Origin: Paenibacillus sp. DMB5
GTDB taxonomy: Bacteria > Bacillota > Bacilli > Paenibacillales > Paenibacillaceae
Assembly: GCF_001517085.1 (NCBI RefSeq)
Contig: NZ_LRAC01000130.1
Location: 1-64,000 of the forward strand
DNA length: 64,000 bases
Direction: 5' to 3'
The notes under the pieces were generated by a model. That model did no database searches and had not been told where the DNA came from. It saw nothing but the letters and a program-made list of their open reading frames with translations. Shown here one piece after another: positions 1-8,685 of this stretch (position 1 is its first letter; every line of letters starts with the position of its first letter). The position numbers were made by a program, and so were the translations under genes.

Positions 1-104
1 CTCCGGTAGAATACCGGAAGCAGCTTATAGCCTAGGGTCTTTTTTCAGTGTCTATAAAACAGGGGCTTGACCAATCTGCCAGACGGGTCTTATTTCGGTT
101 ACTG

Positions 105-3100
105 CTAGAATAGCGACGCCGGGATCATCTTTCTGCCGCCTTTTACCAAAGTAGACTCCAGCATTTCTCCCTTATCACCGCCAAAATAGAGCTGCCAGTA
201 GACGCCGAACCGCACACTGACATCATTCTTCACCAGCTCCGGCGGTGTCACGATCAGCCACTGGAACCTTAACGCCTTGGAAATCTCAAAGACGGGATCA
301 AGCACGTTGTTGGAGACCATCTCGCCGAACGGGTTGTCGTACAGGAAAACGGTCCAGCCCTTGTTCTCACGGTTGACCCGCTTATGGGTCATGATCATCA
401 TCGCCACCAGCAACTGCACTGACTGGCGCTGGCCGCCGCTGCCGACTGCTTCGTCAAGTGCACCGCGGTTGATGACCTCCCAATCAGAGTAGTGGAATTC
501 CTCCGGTGCCGCATACAGGAAGTAATTCTCTGTAACCGGCTTGTATACCTGAAGCACAGGGAAGCGGTTCTGCATGGCTGCGTAGACGAGTTTTCCGTCA
601 TTGATCAGCTCCTTAACCGCAGCCGCCGGAACCTGCTCGATCTTCGGATATTTCTCCAGAAGGCTGCTGATGCAGCGGTTGAAATAGTCGCTGACCAGCG
701 GCTCGATGTCATCGGTTGTCTTGGGCACGGTGATATGCTTATAATTCAGCCGCACCAGCGGAAAAGCGTGGCCGTTCTCGTTGTGAATAATCATCCGCCG
801 CTCCATGCGCTTCAGGATATCTGTAATCTGTACGACCCGCTTGGCCGCGCGTCCGACCCACAGCTTGCGCGAGAGCTCCATGCTCTCTTTATCGCTGCGG
901 ATGCTCTCAATCTGGTCGCGTGAGCTCTGCAGCATCGAATCCAGCACCTGCCCGGCAATATAGAAGTCCTCCCAGTGGACTGTGTTCAGCCGCTCCTGGA
1001 TTTTGGTCTCCAGCTCACTGTTCCAGCCGCACTTGGCCAGCTTGGCACTCAAGTCATTTTTCTCTTCCTTCACTTTACGGGTAAGCTCTGTCCGCTGTGC
1101 ACGGCTCTCTTTACTCTGAAGCAGCCAGTCAGCGACCGTACGTTCACAGCTTTCCCTCACCTGAAGCTGTACTTCCTCCGGTACATCACGGAGCTGAACT
1201 CGGCCCTCAACATGCGTGTCCAGAATCTGTCTCTGATTGCCCAGAGTCTGCAGCCATTGATCCACAGCAGAGAGCCGTTGTTTGCATAAATTTAACTGCC
1301 GTTCATTCTCACGGGTATCCTCCGTAATCTCCTGCTCCTTGACAGAGAGCGTGTCAGTCCATATTTCAACGGGCCGTTCATGCTTCTCTTTAATCGTCTT
1401 TTCCGTTTTGCGCAGTTCCTTCTGCAGGTTCTCAAGGATCGTCTGGCAGCGGATGTAGGATTCGCGGACGCTCTGGTAATCCTCCTCCAGATAAACCGTC
1501 TCATTCTTTTGCCGCGCACGCGCTGCAGCTATTGCTTCTGGTGAATCCTGCGGCTCAGGTGCTTGTTGCCAGTCGCGGTCCACCTGATAGACAGCAGCTT
1601 CAAGCTCACTAAGCTGTTCGCCTGCACGCTTGATGTTCCCCTGCCGCGTACGGATTTCCAGCTCATTGTGGGTCAGGGATTGCTGAAGGCTCTCCACTGT
1701 ACTTAGCAGCTGCAGCATTTTATTCTGTGCATCGGGGTTAAGCTCAGCCTCAGCCCAGTCCGTTTCAGCCTTGCGGTCATTAGGGAAAACAAGCTCCGGG
1801 AACCAGCTCTGCAGCCTTGGAAACAGCGAATAACGGGTATCCCCAATCCATTGCTCCCGCTGCTCTACGGTGCTGTCCATTTCTGCTTTCAGCTGAACTA
1901 GCCCCTGGTCTTTAACGGAGATTTCCTTATTCAGCGTCTGCCTGCGTTCTACTGCTCTCTGCTTGTCCTTGTAATCCTGCTCCTGCTTACGGGTCCGTTC
2001 TTCCCACTGCTGCAAGGCCTGGGCTCTTTGCTCCAGTCCGGTCTTTTCCAGTTCGTATTCATTAAGCTCCTTCTGAATGGAAGCAAGCAGTTCTTCATTC
2101 TCACTGATCTCTGTCTTTAGACCGGCCACCGCTGTATCCAGCTCATTCACGACCAGCTCCAGCTCACGGAGCTTGGCTTTTAAGCTTACCGTATGCTCAC
2201 CCTGGAATAGCCGCTCGAACTCCTGCCGGGCTGTCTTCAGCTTCGACAAATAATTCTCCGCGTCCTGAAGCTCTACTTCCCGCTCTTTCAGCCGGGAGGC
2301 AATACCGCGCTTCCAGTCCTGAAACTGCTCCGGCTGCAGAACCATCTGCGGTCCCTGATTCGCCAGCAGCAGGAACGGTTCCGCAGCAGCTACGCCCATT
2401 TCTTCGCGGATAAAGACCGGCACGGCCGATTTGAGGATGACATTCCTTAATGCATCCGGTGGTATTTTATCTGCTTCACGCTGAGTAACAATTAGCCCGT
2501 AAGGGAGCAGCGGATGACGCCCGAGCTCTTCTTCACGGTGCAGATAACTCAGGTCATTCAGGTAAGAGCTGCCGGGCATGGAGCTGATTTTGAGTGCATC
2601 CAGTCTGTCCTTGACTGTAAGCACATCTGCATTAGGCAGCCAATAAGCTTCCTGCTGCAGCTCTACGTCCAGCTGCTGGTGATAGAACTCCCTGCGCAGC
2701 CGCTTGGTCTGCTGCTCTGTATCTTCCAGCCTGCGGATGAACCGCTCCTGAATCAAGGCTTTTGCTTCAAACAGAGCTGTTGCCCCCAGCACCTGATGCT
2801 CTTCGTACAGCTCAAGCAGTACAACAAGCTGGGACCACAGCTGCGATTCCCGGCCCATCTGCGCTTCCAGCTGATTGTGCAGCCCGTCCGTTTGGCGCTG
2901 TTCAGCGGCAAGCTTAGCCTGAAGCTCCGCCAGGTTTGTGCGCAGACTGAGCTTGCGGGCTTCAGCCAGCAGACGCTGGCCGCTGCGTTCAGCAATCGAA
3001 TCAGCTATAGCAGTTGTAGCCATAAGCGTACGCTGCAACGCCGGCCCAGGCGCGCTGGCCGCTTCCTGGCCATGCCGCGAGGCAACTACACCCGCTTCCT

Positions 3101-4586
3101 CGCTATACTGCCGGATGTAACCCGTAAGCTCATTAATCCGGCTTTCCAGTCCCCCCAGCTCCAGAACATAGCTCTCCCGCTCTTTACGCAGCCCGGCTTC
3201 TTCAGCCGAAAGCGCCTGCTGACGGCTTGCGAAGCCGCAAAGCTGCTGCTGCCACAGCCGGAAGACCTGATCCCACTGCAGGCGCAGCTCTTCCTTGGCA
3301 TTCTGGATAACCTCCTGGCGTTCCTTCATTTCAAGTGAGCCTTCAATGGCTTCAATTTCCTTCTGCCACTGGCCGATTTCCCGCTTATGCACCTGGCGTT
3401 TAGCCAGATATTGCGCTACTTCCAGACGTTTTTCCTGCTCTTTTGACTCATCAAGCCGCGAGCGCGCCCGCCCCTGATTATCGATGATGGCCTTGAACTC
3501 TTCCTGCTTCGTGTCATGCTCCTCTTTGCTGCGCAGGTAGCTCAGATTATCCGCCTCAAAGCGCAGCTGCCGTCCCTCAGACTGCAGCCGGACCAGCTCG
3601 TCGGCCTGTCTGCCCCGGTTGTCCTCGGCTGATCTCAGCTCGTCATAAATGACCGTGTAAATCTGCCGTCCAAGCAGCTCTGTCTCCTGAAAGCTTCGCT
3701 CCGCTTCAGCGCCCTGCTTGACCAGCTCATGCAGCGGCGCAGCCAGCGCCGTGAACTCGGCGAAAGCCTTCTCCCGCTGCTCCAGCATCGGAAGCCGCTG
3801 CGCAACCGTTGCTGTGTCGGTGAACATCCGCTGAAGCGATCCGTCCTCCTCACGCGCCCCGTCATTCAGGCTGGAGCCGATCTCAGGAATAATGAGCTTT
3901 TCGAACAGATTGTGGTTCGTGAAGGCATCATTTTTCTGAAAATAACCCTTGATCCCGCCCTCTTCACCGTTAATCTTCTTCATATTGCGCCATTCCCCGA
4001 TGTGGATATCCCGTCCGGCCAGGAAAGCGTAATATTTCTTCAGCTCTGATTGGCTGCTGCCGTAGTAGATGATCTCGCTGCGCCGTTCCCTTACGAACTG
4101 CTGAATCGTCTCAAAGCTTGCAGGGCCGCCTTCATCTGCATTGTAAAGCGGCAAGGTGGATAGCGTAAGGTCAGCATGCTCATCGTATTCCGTCAGCGTG
4201 TACAGCAGGTAATCGACCTTAATCTCAAGCTGGTCTGCCGAGCTATTGGCGGTCATGGCGATCCCGGTGGTAATGTATTCATTACGGTCGCCGGAATCCA
4301 GCTTCCATTCAATGGCGACGTGGAAGGTGTAAGGCTTCAGCTGTTTTTTATGGTTATGGAAAAAGGCTTCAACCTGATTCTCATTGTCCTTCCCCCACGA
4401 AGTCTTTGGAATCAGCAGCTGAAAAATCGACTGCAGCAGCACCCCTTTTCCGCCGCCGTTCATAAGGGTAATCAGTGTATTGGCCGGGCCTTCCTCGTTG
4501 CACAGGTCAAGCACCATATCGTCGTATTTCTTGAGCATTTTCTCATATTTAAGTCCGGCGATCCGGATCCGTTCAATGCGCGGCAT
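105..4586 (-). CDS. JetC-like SMC-family ATPase (Wadjet-related)
   Basis: Large ATPase of about 1493 aa, the likely motor of a JetABC (MukBEF-like) complex; Wadjet complexes of this kind restrict plasmids by DNA loop extrusion. An N-terminal P-loop (NGGGKG, about residues 43-48) is followed by very long Glu/Gln/Lys/Arg-rich coiled-coil stretches and a C-terminal ABC half with signature GSGGQRQ (about 1381-1388) and Walker B VFLYDNPFG (about 1412). Two positions are odd: the usual Ser/Thr after the P-loop Lys is Gly, and the Walker B Glu is Asn. I choose the ATG at 4586 because AAGGAGGG lies 8 nt upstream; an earlier in-frame ATG at 4622 has no such site. It overlaps the preceding gene by 14 nt, so it is translationally coupled. 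The family call is from architecture and gene order; the Wadjet subtype is not assigned. Confidence 0.75.
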   Translation of the reverse strand: MPRIERIRIAGLKYEKMLKKYDDMVLDLCNEEGPANTLITLMNGGGKGVLLQSIFQLLIPKTSWGKDNENQVEAFFHNHKKQLKPYTFHVAIEWKLDSGDRNEYITTGIAMTANSSADQLEIKVDYLLYTLTEYDEHADLTLSTLPLYNADEGGPASFETIQQFVRERRSEIIYYGSSQSELKKYYAFLAGRDIHIGEWRNMKKINGEEGGIKGYFQKNDAFTNHNLFEKLIIPEIGSSLNDGAREEDGSLQRMFTDTATVAQRLPMLEQREKAFAEFTALAAPLHELVKQGAEAERSFQETELLGRQIYTVIYDELRSAEDNRGRQADELVRLQSEGRQLRFEADNLSYLRSKEEHDTKQEEFKAIIDNQGRARSRLDESKEQEKRLEVAQYLAKRQVHKREIGQWQKEIEAIEGSLEMKERQEVIQNAKEELRLQWDQVFRLWQQQLCGFASRQQALSAEEAGLRKERESYVLELGGLESRINELTGYIRQYSEEAGVVASRHGQEAASAPGPALQRTLMATTAIADSIAERSGQRLLAEARKLSLRTNLAELQAKLAAEQRQTDGLHNQLEAQMGRESQLWSQLVVLLELYEEHQVLGATALFEAKALIQERFIRRLEDTEQQTKRLRREFYHQQLDVELQQEAYWLPNADVLTVKDRLDALKISSMPGSSYLNDLSYLHREEELGRHPLLPYGLIVTQREADKIPPDALRNVILKSAVPVFIREEMGVAAAEPFLLLANQGPQMVLQPEQFQDWKRGIASRLKEREVELQDAENYLSKLKTARQEFERLFQGEHTVSLKAKLRELELVVNELDTAVAGLKTEISENEELLASIQKELNEYELEKTGLEQRAQALQQWEERTRKQEQDYKDKQRAVERRQTLNKEISVKDQGLVQLKAEMDSTVEQREQWIGDTRYSLFPRLQSWFPELVFPNDRKAETDWAEAELNPDAQNKMLQLLSTVESLQQSLTHNELEIRTRQGNIKRAGEQLSELEAAVYQVDRDWQQAPEPQDSPEAIAAARARQKNETVYLEEDYQSVRESYIRCQTILENLQKELRKTEKTIKEKHERPVEIWTDTLSVKEQEITEDTRENERQLNLCKQRLSAVDQWLQTLGNQRQILDTHVEGRVQLRDVPEEVQLQVRESCERTVADWLLQSKESRAQRTELTRKVKEEKNDLSAKLAKCGWNSELETKIQERLNTVHWEDFYIAGQVLDSMLQSSRDQIESIRSDKESMELSRKLWVGRAAKRVVQITDILKRMERRMIIHNENGHAFPLVRLNYKHITVPKTTDDIEPLVSDYFNRCISSLLEKYPKIEQVPAAAVKELINDGKLVYAAMQNRFPVLQVYKPVTENYFLYAAPEEFHYSDWEVINRGALDEAVGSGGQRQSVQLLVAMMIMTHKRVNRENKGWTVFLYDNPFGEMVSNNVLDPVFEISKALRFQWLIVTPPELVKNDVSVRFGVYWQLYFGGDKGEMLESTLVKGGRKMIPASLF

Positions 4587-5346
4587 GGGCGTCACCCTCC
4601 TTCTCCGCCAGTGTGCTGCCAATAAGCGCCTTCAGTTCCTTGTAACGGTCTACATCATGGTACAGATAGCGCATCCGTTCGTACAATTCCTCCCGCGGGA
4701 AAATCCGTTTTTCACTCTCGGAAATGAATACCAGATGCTCGTCCTCCAGCAGCTTCATCCCTTCATGGATTAAGCCGATCCGTGAACCGGAGCCTCTGGA
4801 GAGTGTGTCGGCATCCTCCTGGCTTTTGGTCTGCATATACAGGCTGGCCCATACCTTGTACATCGCCTGAATATCGAGCCGCCACTGCTTGCTGAACTTG
4901 CCTTCCTCATCCATTTCATACCAGGCCTTCAGAACGGCGGATACCTGATCAGCCAGCTGGATATAAGACATACTGTCCTGTCCGGGTTTAAAATGCTGCT
5001 CGTCCTGATCCATTTCTGCCAAAAAAACTAGAATGATGACGTTGATAATATGTAAATGTGTCTTGCGCTCAATCCGTGAATATTTATTGCGCAGCTGCGT
5101 GAAGTTAGTCGCAAAGCCCGATCCCAGCGGATTAACCAGCAGATGCAGGCGGTGCCCGGAGTTCATGATCCGGCAGCCACCCTCTTTAGCCAGATATTGC
5201 AAAGCATCATAAGCGCCGTTATCCTGCAGGCACTCGGCCGCAGCCGGATCATCAAGCGAAATGACTTTCCGCCGCAGCAGGTCAAAAAACAGCCGTGACG
5301 CCTGCTGCAGTTGTTCCAATGTATAACTCATGTTCGGACCACTCAT
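4573..5346 (-). CDS. JetB-like subunit of SMC complex (possibly DUF6063)
   Basis: A 257-aa soluble protein between the JetA-like and JetC-like genes, the place of the small KITE/MukE-like subunit in JetABCD operons. The sequence is mainly helical with charged segments and no membrane spans. The start is the ATG at 5346, which overlaps the stop of the upstream gene as ATGA; a longer frame open to 5394 runs inside the upstream gene. It ends inside the first codons of the JetC-like gene, so all three genes overlap and should be made in fixed ratio. The role rests on gene order and size; the DUF6063 link is from memory and not certain. Confidence 0.6.
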   Translation of the reverse strand: MSGPNMSYTLEQLQQASRLFFDLLRRKVISLDDPAAAECLQDNGAYDALQYLAKEGGCRIMNSGHRLHLLVNPLGSGFATNFTQLRNKYSRIERKTHLHIINVIILVFLAEMDQDEQHFKPGQDSMSYIQLADQVSAVLKAWYEMDEEGKFSKQWRLDIQAMYKVWASLYMQTKSQEDADTLSRGSGSRIGLIHEGMKLLEDEHLVFISESEKRIFPREELYERMRYLYHDVDRYKELKALIGSTLAEKEGDAHAAH

Positions 5347-6851
5347 CTTTCTTCTATAATAATAGTGTATGGACTCATCTCTAGCCCCGGCCACTTGACC
5401 GCCGGCTGCTGCCCCGTACCGGTAATTTTAGTTCTTAATACTTTACCCCGCATAACCTCCAGTTCAGGGTGACTGTCCAGCAGGTATTGAATAAGCCTCT
5501 GACATTCGTCCGTTCCGGCCGGGCTCTCCGCACCAGACTCTTGTACCTTCACTTCAGCATGAAAAAACTGTGCCCACAAGTCCACCGCATTCTGGTTATT
5601 CGCCCAGCCAAGCTTTTCTTCTTCGGTAAAAGCTTCTGCAGCAAAGGTGAACCTGCCGTCCGCCGCAAGCCCCGTAAATACGGGAAGCCACAGCCGGGCA
5701 ACCTCTGCCCAGGGTATCGTCTTGGGAATATAGGATACTTCCGGTTCTTCCCCGGTATCCTCCGGCTCATCCAGCCATTCTTCAGGCATAAATCCGGTTT
5801 CCTGCTCTTCCCATGCCCAGGCGAGCGGATATATGAAATCCTGCTGCGGTGCGAACAATCCGCCTACCAGCAGTTCAAGACTGTCACCGGCCGGCAGTCC
5901 GTCGCTTTTGACCCATTCCTCCCATACATTGGTCCGGAAGTTAAAGCCGGAAGCCCCCCAGAACAGCTCAGGGAAGTTCAGGCGCAGATTGGTTTCCGCC
6001 TCAAAAATGCCCAGGACCACCTCAGCCAGCTCATCATGAACTTTCCGCGACAGCTCCACCCGCTCAGACAGCAGCCGCAGCTCGTTGAAATCAATGAGAT
6101 CCTTCTCATCATTGGCCAGGCGCGCCAGCGAGCGGTGAATATTATCAAAGTGTCTGCGTTCCTCGTCAAACTGCTGGTGAATCTCCTCCAGCCGCTGGTG
6201 GCGCATTACGCCGTATTCACTGAACATATGCTTCGGATTACGGCGCAGCGCGTTCCGGTATTCCTGCTGCTGCTGGGTCATTTTACGTACCCGGGAGATC
6301 AGCTCGTTCACATCCTGCAGCGCCCGCGTTACCCGGCCATGTTTGATATGCATCTGAATCTCCAGCAGCTTGATGCTGATCTGGAACTCCTCGATGATCT
6401 CATGGCTCATGAAGATCAGCTCCATCGCATACTCGGAGAGCCGGTAGACCGTCGTGCCGCTCTCTTCCCAGCTGCTGCGTGTGGCATCCTCATCCACGGT
6501 AAAATATTTATATTTCTGCATCGTCATCTGCCGCGTGTGATCATCATAATATACCGCCTCAAAATCACCGCCGTTGCCGCTCCAGAGCAGCCCGTCCACC
6601 AGCCGTTCCACCGATTCGGCAGTTCCCAGCCCGGTAATTCTGAAGCGTTCCAGCGAGCTCCATGCCAGACCGATAATATCCTCCTTGGACCGCTGCTCAT
6701 TTGACTCCAGCTCCAGGTAATACACCTGAAGCAGCACACTCAGCGCAATCATTTCCTTATACGGCTGAAGCTCACCGAGATTCATCCCCGCGCCAAGGCT
6801 CCACAGCGGATTAAGCCGCTTGTTCCGTTCCCCAAAATCAGACCAGTTCAT
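5343..6851 (-). CDS. JetA-like (kleisin-type) subunit of SMC complex
   Basis: First gene of the three-gene operon, 502 aa from the ATG at 6851 (MNWSDFGERN). An N-terminal part that looks like a winged-helix/kleisin head is followed by a long helical region (about residues 165-310) and an acidic C-terminal third with EEPEDTGEEPE-like runs. Length and position fit JetA, which bridges the SMC heads. An in-frame ATG at 6902 would add 17 residues but has no ribosome binding site and abuts an inverted repeat; the 6851 start has only a weak GGCGGGG upstream, so the start is uncertain. No similarity was computed; the call is from context. Confidence 0.6.
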   Translation of the reverse strand: MNWSDFGERNKRLNPLWSLGAGMNLGELQPYKEMIALSVLLQVYYLELESNEQRSKEDIIGLAWSSLERFRITGLGTAESVERLVDGLLWSGNGGDFEAVYYDDHTRQMTMQKYKYFTVDEDATRSSWEESGTTVYRLSEYAMELIFMSHEIIEEFQISIKLLEIQMHIKHGRVTRALQDVNELISRVRKMTQQQQEYRNALRRNPKHMFSEYGVMRHQRLEEIHQQFDEERRHFDNIHRSLARLANDEKDLIDFNELRLLSERVELSRKVHDELAEVVLGIFEAETNLRLNFPELFWGASGFNFRTNVWEEWVKSDGLPAGDSLELLVGGLFAPQQDFIYPLAWAWEEQETGFMPEEWLDEPEDTGEEPEVSYIPKTIPWAEVARLWLPVFTGLAADGRFTFAAEAFTEEEKLGWANNQNAVDLWAQFFHAEVKVQESGAESPAGTDECQRLIQYLLDSHPELEVMRGKVLRTKITGTGQQPAVKWPGLEMSPYTIIIEER

Positions 6852-6901
6852 AATGTTTAAGCCAACCCCGCCATCACTTCGTAATTGGTGACAAAAAAAC
6901 A

Positions 6902-6938
6902 TAACCCATATCAGCCCCGGATAGGGAAATATGGGTTA
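6902..6938 (-). promoter_or_regulatory. 10-bp inverted repeat in leader of the JetABC-like operon
   Basis: Arms TAACCCATAT (6902-6911) and ATATGGGTTA (6929-6938) are perfectly complementary with a 17-nt spacer. The repeat lies between the likely promoter (-10 at 6983-6988) and the JetA-like start, so it could be a repressor site or an mRNA hairpin that limits expression. There is no T-run to make it a normal terminator. Confidence 0.5.
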
Positions 6939-6982
6939 GCAATCACAGATAACTAACATTTTCCTTGCGAATATATGTTTCT

Positions 6983-6991
6983 ATTATAGCA
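6983..6991 (-). promoter_or_regulatory. Extended -10 promoter for JetABC-like operon
   Basis: On the minus strand the sequence reads TTGCTATAAT, a perfect TATAAT (6983-6988) with the TGn extension. No good -35 box sits 17 nt upstream, as is common for extended -10 promoters. Transcription would start near 6975 and read through the inverted repeat at 6902-6938. Confidence 0.5.
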
Positions 6992-7073
6992 ATGAAATAA
7001 AGAGTTGGCTATGATCCTTACGGAGGATTCCCCGTTATGACAATAAGGCTACCACTTATAATATCTTTTTTTG

Positions 7074-7706
7074 TTATTGCATTACATAAAGAATTTTTAT
7101 CTCATTAACAAGACCTTCTTTTACTTCAAATAGCAGGTACTCAACTTGTTCATTATTCAGTACATATGCACAATTATAAGGGTCATTTCTACCATCAAGA
7201 GCTAACTCTAAATCAGGATAAGAATTCTTTACTTCTTCAATTTTATCTCCAATTCTAACTCCCTTAGATGTTTTATAGTCTTTTTTGTTAACGACCATTT
7301 CCATGATCCAAAAATCTTTACCATTTTCTTTAGGAGAAAAAAGTTTGATTTGAAGTCCATCATATTCCAATGTTTTAATATAAGACCCTTTGAGTGTATC
7401 CGCCTCATTACCGAGTTCTTCAATATTCTGCGAAAGTGGTTCGCCTAATTTTTTTTGCAAATCAACTTTATTATCCCAGTCTTTAAGACTGATCATTGAA
7501 TTATTAATAATTAATGAATAGTCATTAGTATCATTATCTTCAATTGATTGTTCTGTATTGTCCTCATTTGTCTCTTTAGGTGTCTCCTCTGATATATTAT
7601 CGCTGGTACTGATTGCATTTTGATTGGGATTAGGTTCAGATACCGTACATCCTGTAAAAGCAGATGTGAGAATGATGAAAATCAAAGTTATCAAAATTCT
7701 TCTCAT
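7074..7706 (-). CDS. Small lipoprotein of unknown function, AT-rich
   Basis: A 210-aa predicted lipoprotein. The N-terminus MRRILITLIFIILTSAFTGC is a lipid-signal peptide with the lipobox Cys at about residue 20. A Ser/Thr/Asn/Glu-rich linker follows (about 21-65), then a soluble domain with DGLQIKLFS and GVRIGDKIEEVK segments, reminiscent of extracellular domains in many Bacillus lipoproteins. AGGAGG is 6 nt before the ATG at 7706; a second ATG at 7709 is too close. Base use is clearly more AT-rich than the neighbours (many AAT, ATT, AAA codons), which suggests recent acquisition. Function not recognised. Confidence 0.75.
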   Translation of the reverse strand: MRRILITLIFIILTSAFTGCTVSEPNPNQNAISTSDNISEETPKETNEDNTEQSIEDNDTNDYSLIINNSMISLKDWDNKVDLQKKLGEPLSQNIEELGNEADTLKGSYIKTLEYDGLQIKLFSPKENGKDFWIMEMVVNKKDYKTSKGVRIGDKIEEVKNSYPDLELALDGRNDPYNCAYVLNNEQVEYLLFEVKEGLVNEIKILYVMQ

Positions 7707-7728
7707 CATTATCCTCCTCGTAGTTAAT

Positions 7729-7742
7729 GTATAGTTCTATAC
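7729..7742. repeat. Short palindrome upstream of lipoprotein gene
   Basis: GTATAG and CTATAC are perfect 6-bp arms around TT, 23 nt before the lipoprotein start. It may be a regulator site or part of the -10 region. The rest of 7743-7883 holds nothing I can name. Confidence 0.3.
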
Positions 7743-7883
7743 GCATTATCTACTTTTTTTGTTGCGTCAAACTGCTTGATAGCTGTTCCCGTTCTGAATG
7801 TGATAAATGTTAAGACATCGACGACATTAAAAAGGACACCGCTGGTAGCGGAGCCCGTTGTAGTCCATACTAGATTGACGGCT

Positions 7884-8480
7884 TTATTTATATTTCTCCT
7901 GCAAAAGATACTGCAAATTATCCTTTACCCCCGGCCATTCCTCATCAATAATGCTGTACAGCACATTGTCCACTGGAGTACCTTCTGAGGTAATCCGGTG
8001 TTTACGCAGAAGACCTTCTTTTGTGGCACCTATGCGTTCAATAGCTTTTTGTGATCTCAGGTTGCCGTGAGCAATCGTAAAATTCACCCGGATCAGGCCA
8101 AGCTCCTCGAAGCAGTGCTGCAGCAGCAAGGCTTTGCCTTCTGTATTCACCGGTGTTCTCCAGTATTCAGGCGCAATCCAGGTGCAGCCGATTTCTGCAT
8201 TACGATGGGTATGGTCAATATGCATAATCCGCGAGGTCCCGGCTATCCGTCCGGTTGAACGGTCCAGAATGACAAACGGCAGATCATGACCCTTTTCTTT
8301 GTTCGTTAGCGCTGTATCAATGAGCTGCTCTACCTGTGCGGCGGAGGTGATTTTTCTCCAGGTAAATTCCCAGATTAACGGGTTGCTAAGAATTGCTGTG
8401 AGTTCCGCCCTATGCGCTGCTTCCATGGGAACCAGTTGAATGTACGTGCCGTTTAATGGTCTGATGTTCTCCGAGATCAC
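7884..8480 (-). CDS. GNAT acetyltransferase, RimJ/RimL-like
   Basis: A 198-aa GCN5-related N-acetyltransferase. Hallmarks are the RPLNGTYIQLVPME start typical of RimJ/RimL members, the central strand FVILDRSTGRIAGTSRI, the AEIGCTWIAPEYWRTPVNTEGK acetyl-CoA loop region and the NLRSQKAIERIGATKEGLLRKH C-terminus. Substrate is unknown; members acetylate ribosomal protein N-termini, amino groups of antibiotics or small molecules. I choose the GTG at 8480 because AGGAGG lies 7 nt upstream; an open frame reaches 8732 but its first 84 codons do not fit the family and run through the thrS terminator. Probably a single-gene unit. Confidence 0.85.
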   Translation of the reverse strand: MISENIRPLNGTYIQLVPMEAAHRAELTAILSNPLIWEFTWRKITSAAQVEQLIDTALTNKEKGHDLPFVILDRSTGRIAGTSRIMHIDHTHRNAEIGCTWIAPEYWRTPVNTEGKALLLQHCFEELGLIRVNFTIAHGNLRSQKAIERIGATKEGLLRKHRITSEGTPVDNVLYSIIDEEWPGVKDNLQYLLQEKYK

Positions 8481-8606
8481 ACAATTGCCTCCTAAAATGC
8501 GGATAGGTTCAAAGCACGCTGCACAACTAAACACCGATCTCCTGTTAAGACCAGCTTCCTCTAAATTGTAAACGATCTGCCCGTCCTCGGTCTGTATGGT
8601 TTTGAT

Positions 8607-8642
8607 AAAAAAAGAGCCCCGTTTATGTAAAAACGGAGCTCT
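8607..8642 (-). terminator. Terminator after thrS
   Basis: Arms AGAGCCCCGTTT (8613-8624) and AAACGGAGCTCT (8631-8642) pair, and the minus strand continues with a run of seven T (8607-8613). It lies 44 nt past the thrS stop. The plus strand also has a short T-run, so it may work both ways. Confidence 0.85.
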
Positions 8643-8685
8643 TTTCTGGTCTGTCTCTTGTGACTGTATATTAATGAAGAAACTT

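Noticed and set aside
1..20. CCGGTA-gaa-TACCGG hairpin at the left edge
   Set aside because: A similar string occurs by chance inside msrA (near 14645), and the context is cut by the window, so no function can be given.
2514..3338. 274-codon open frame on the plus strand inside the JetC-like gene
   Set aside because: Low-complexity shadow of the coiled-coil codons; no start signal and no recognisable domain.
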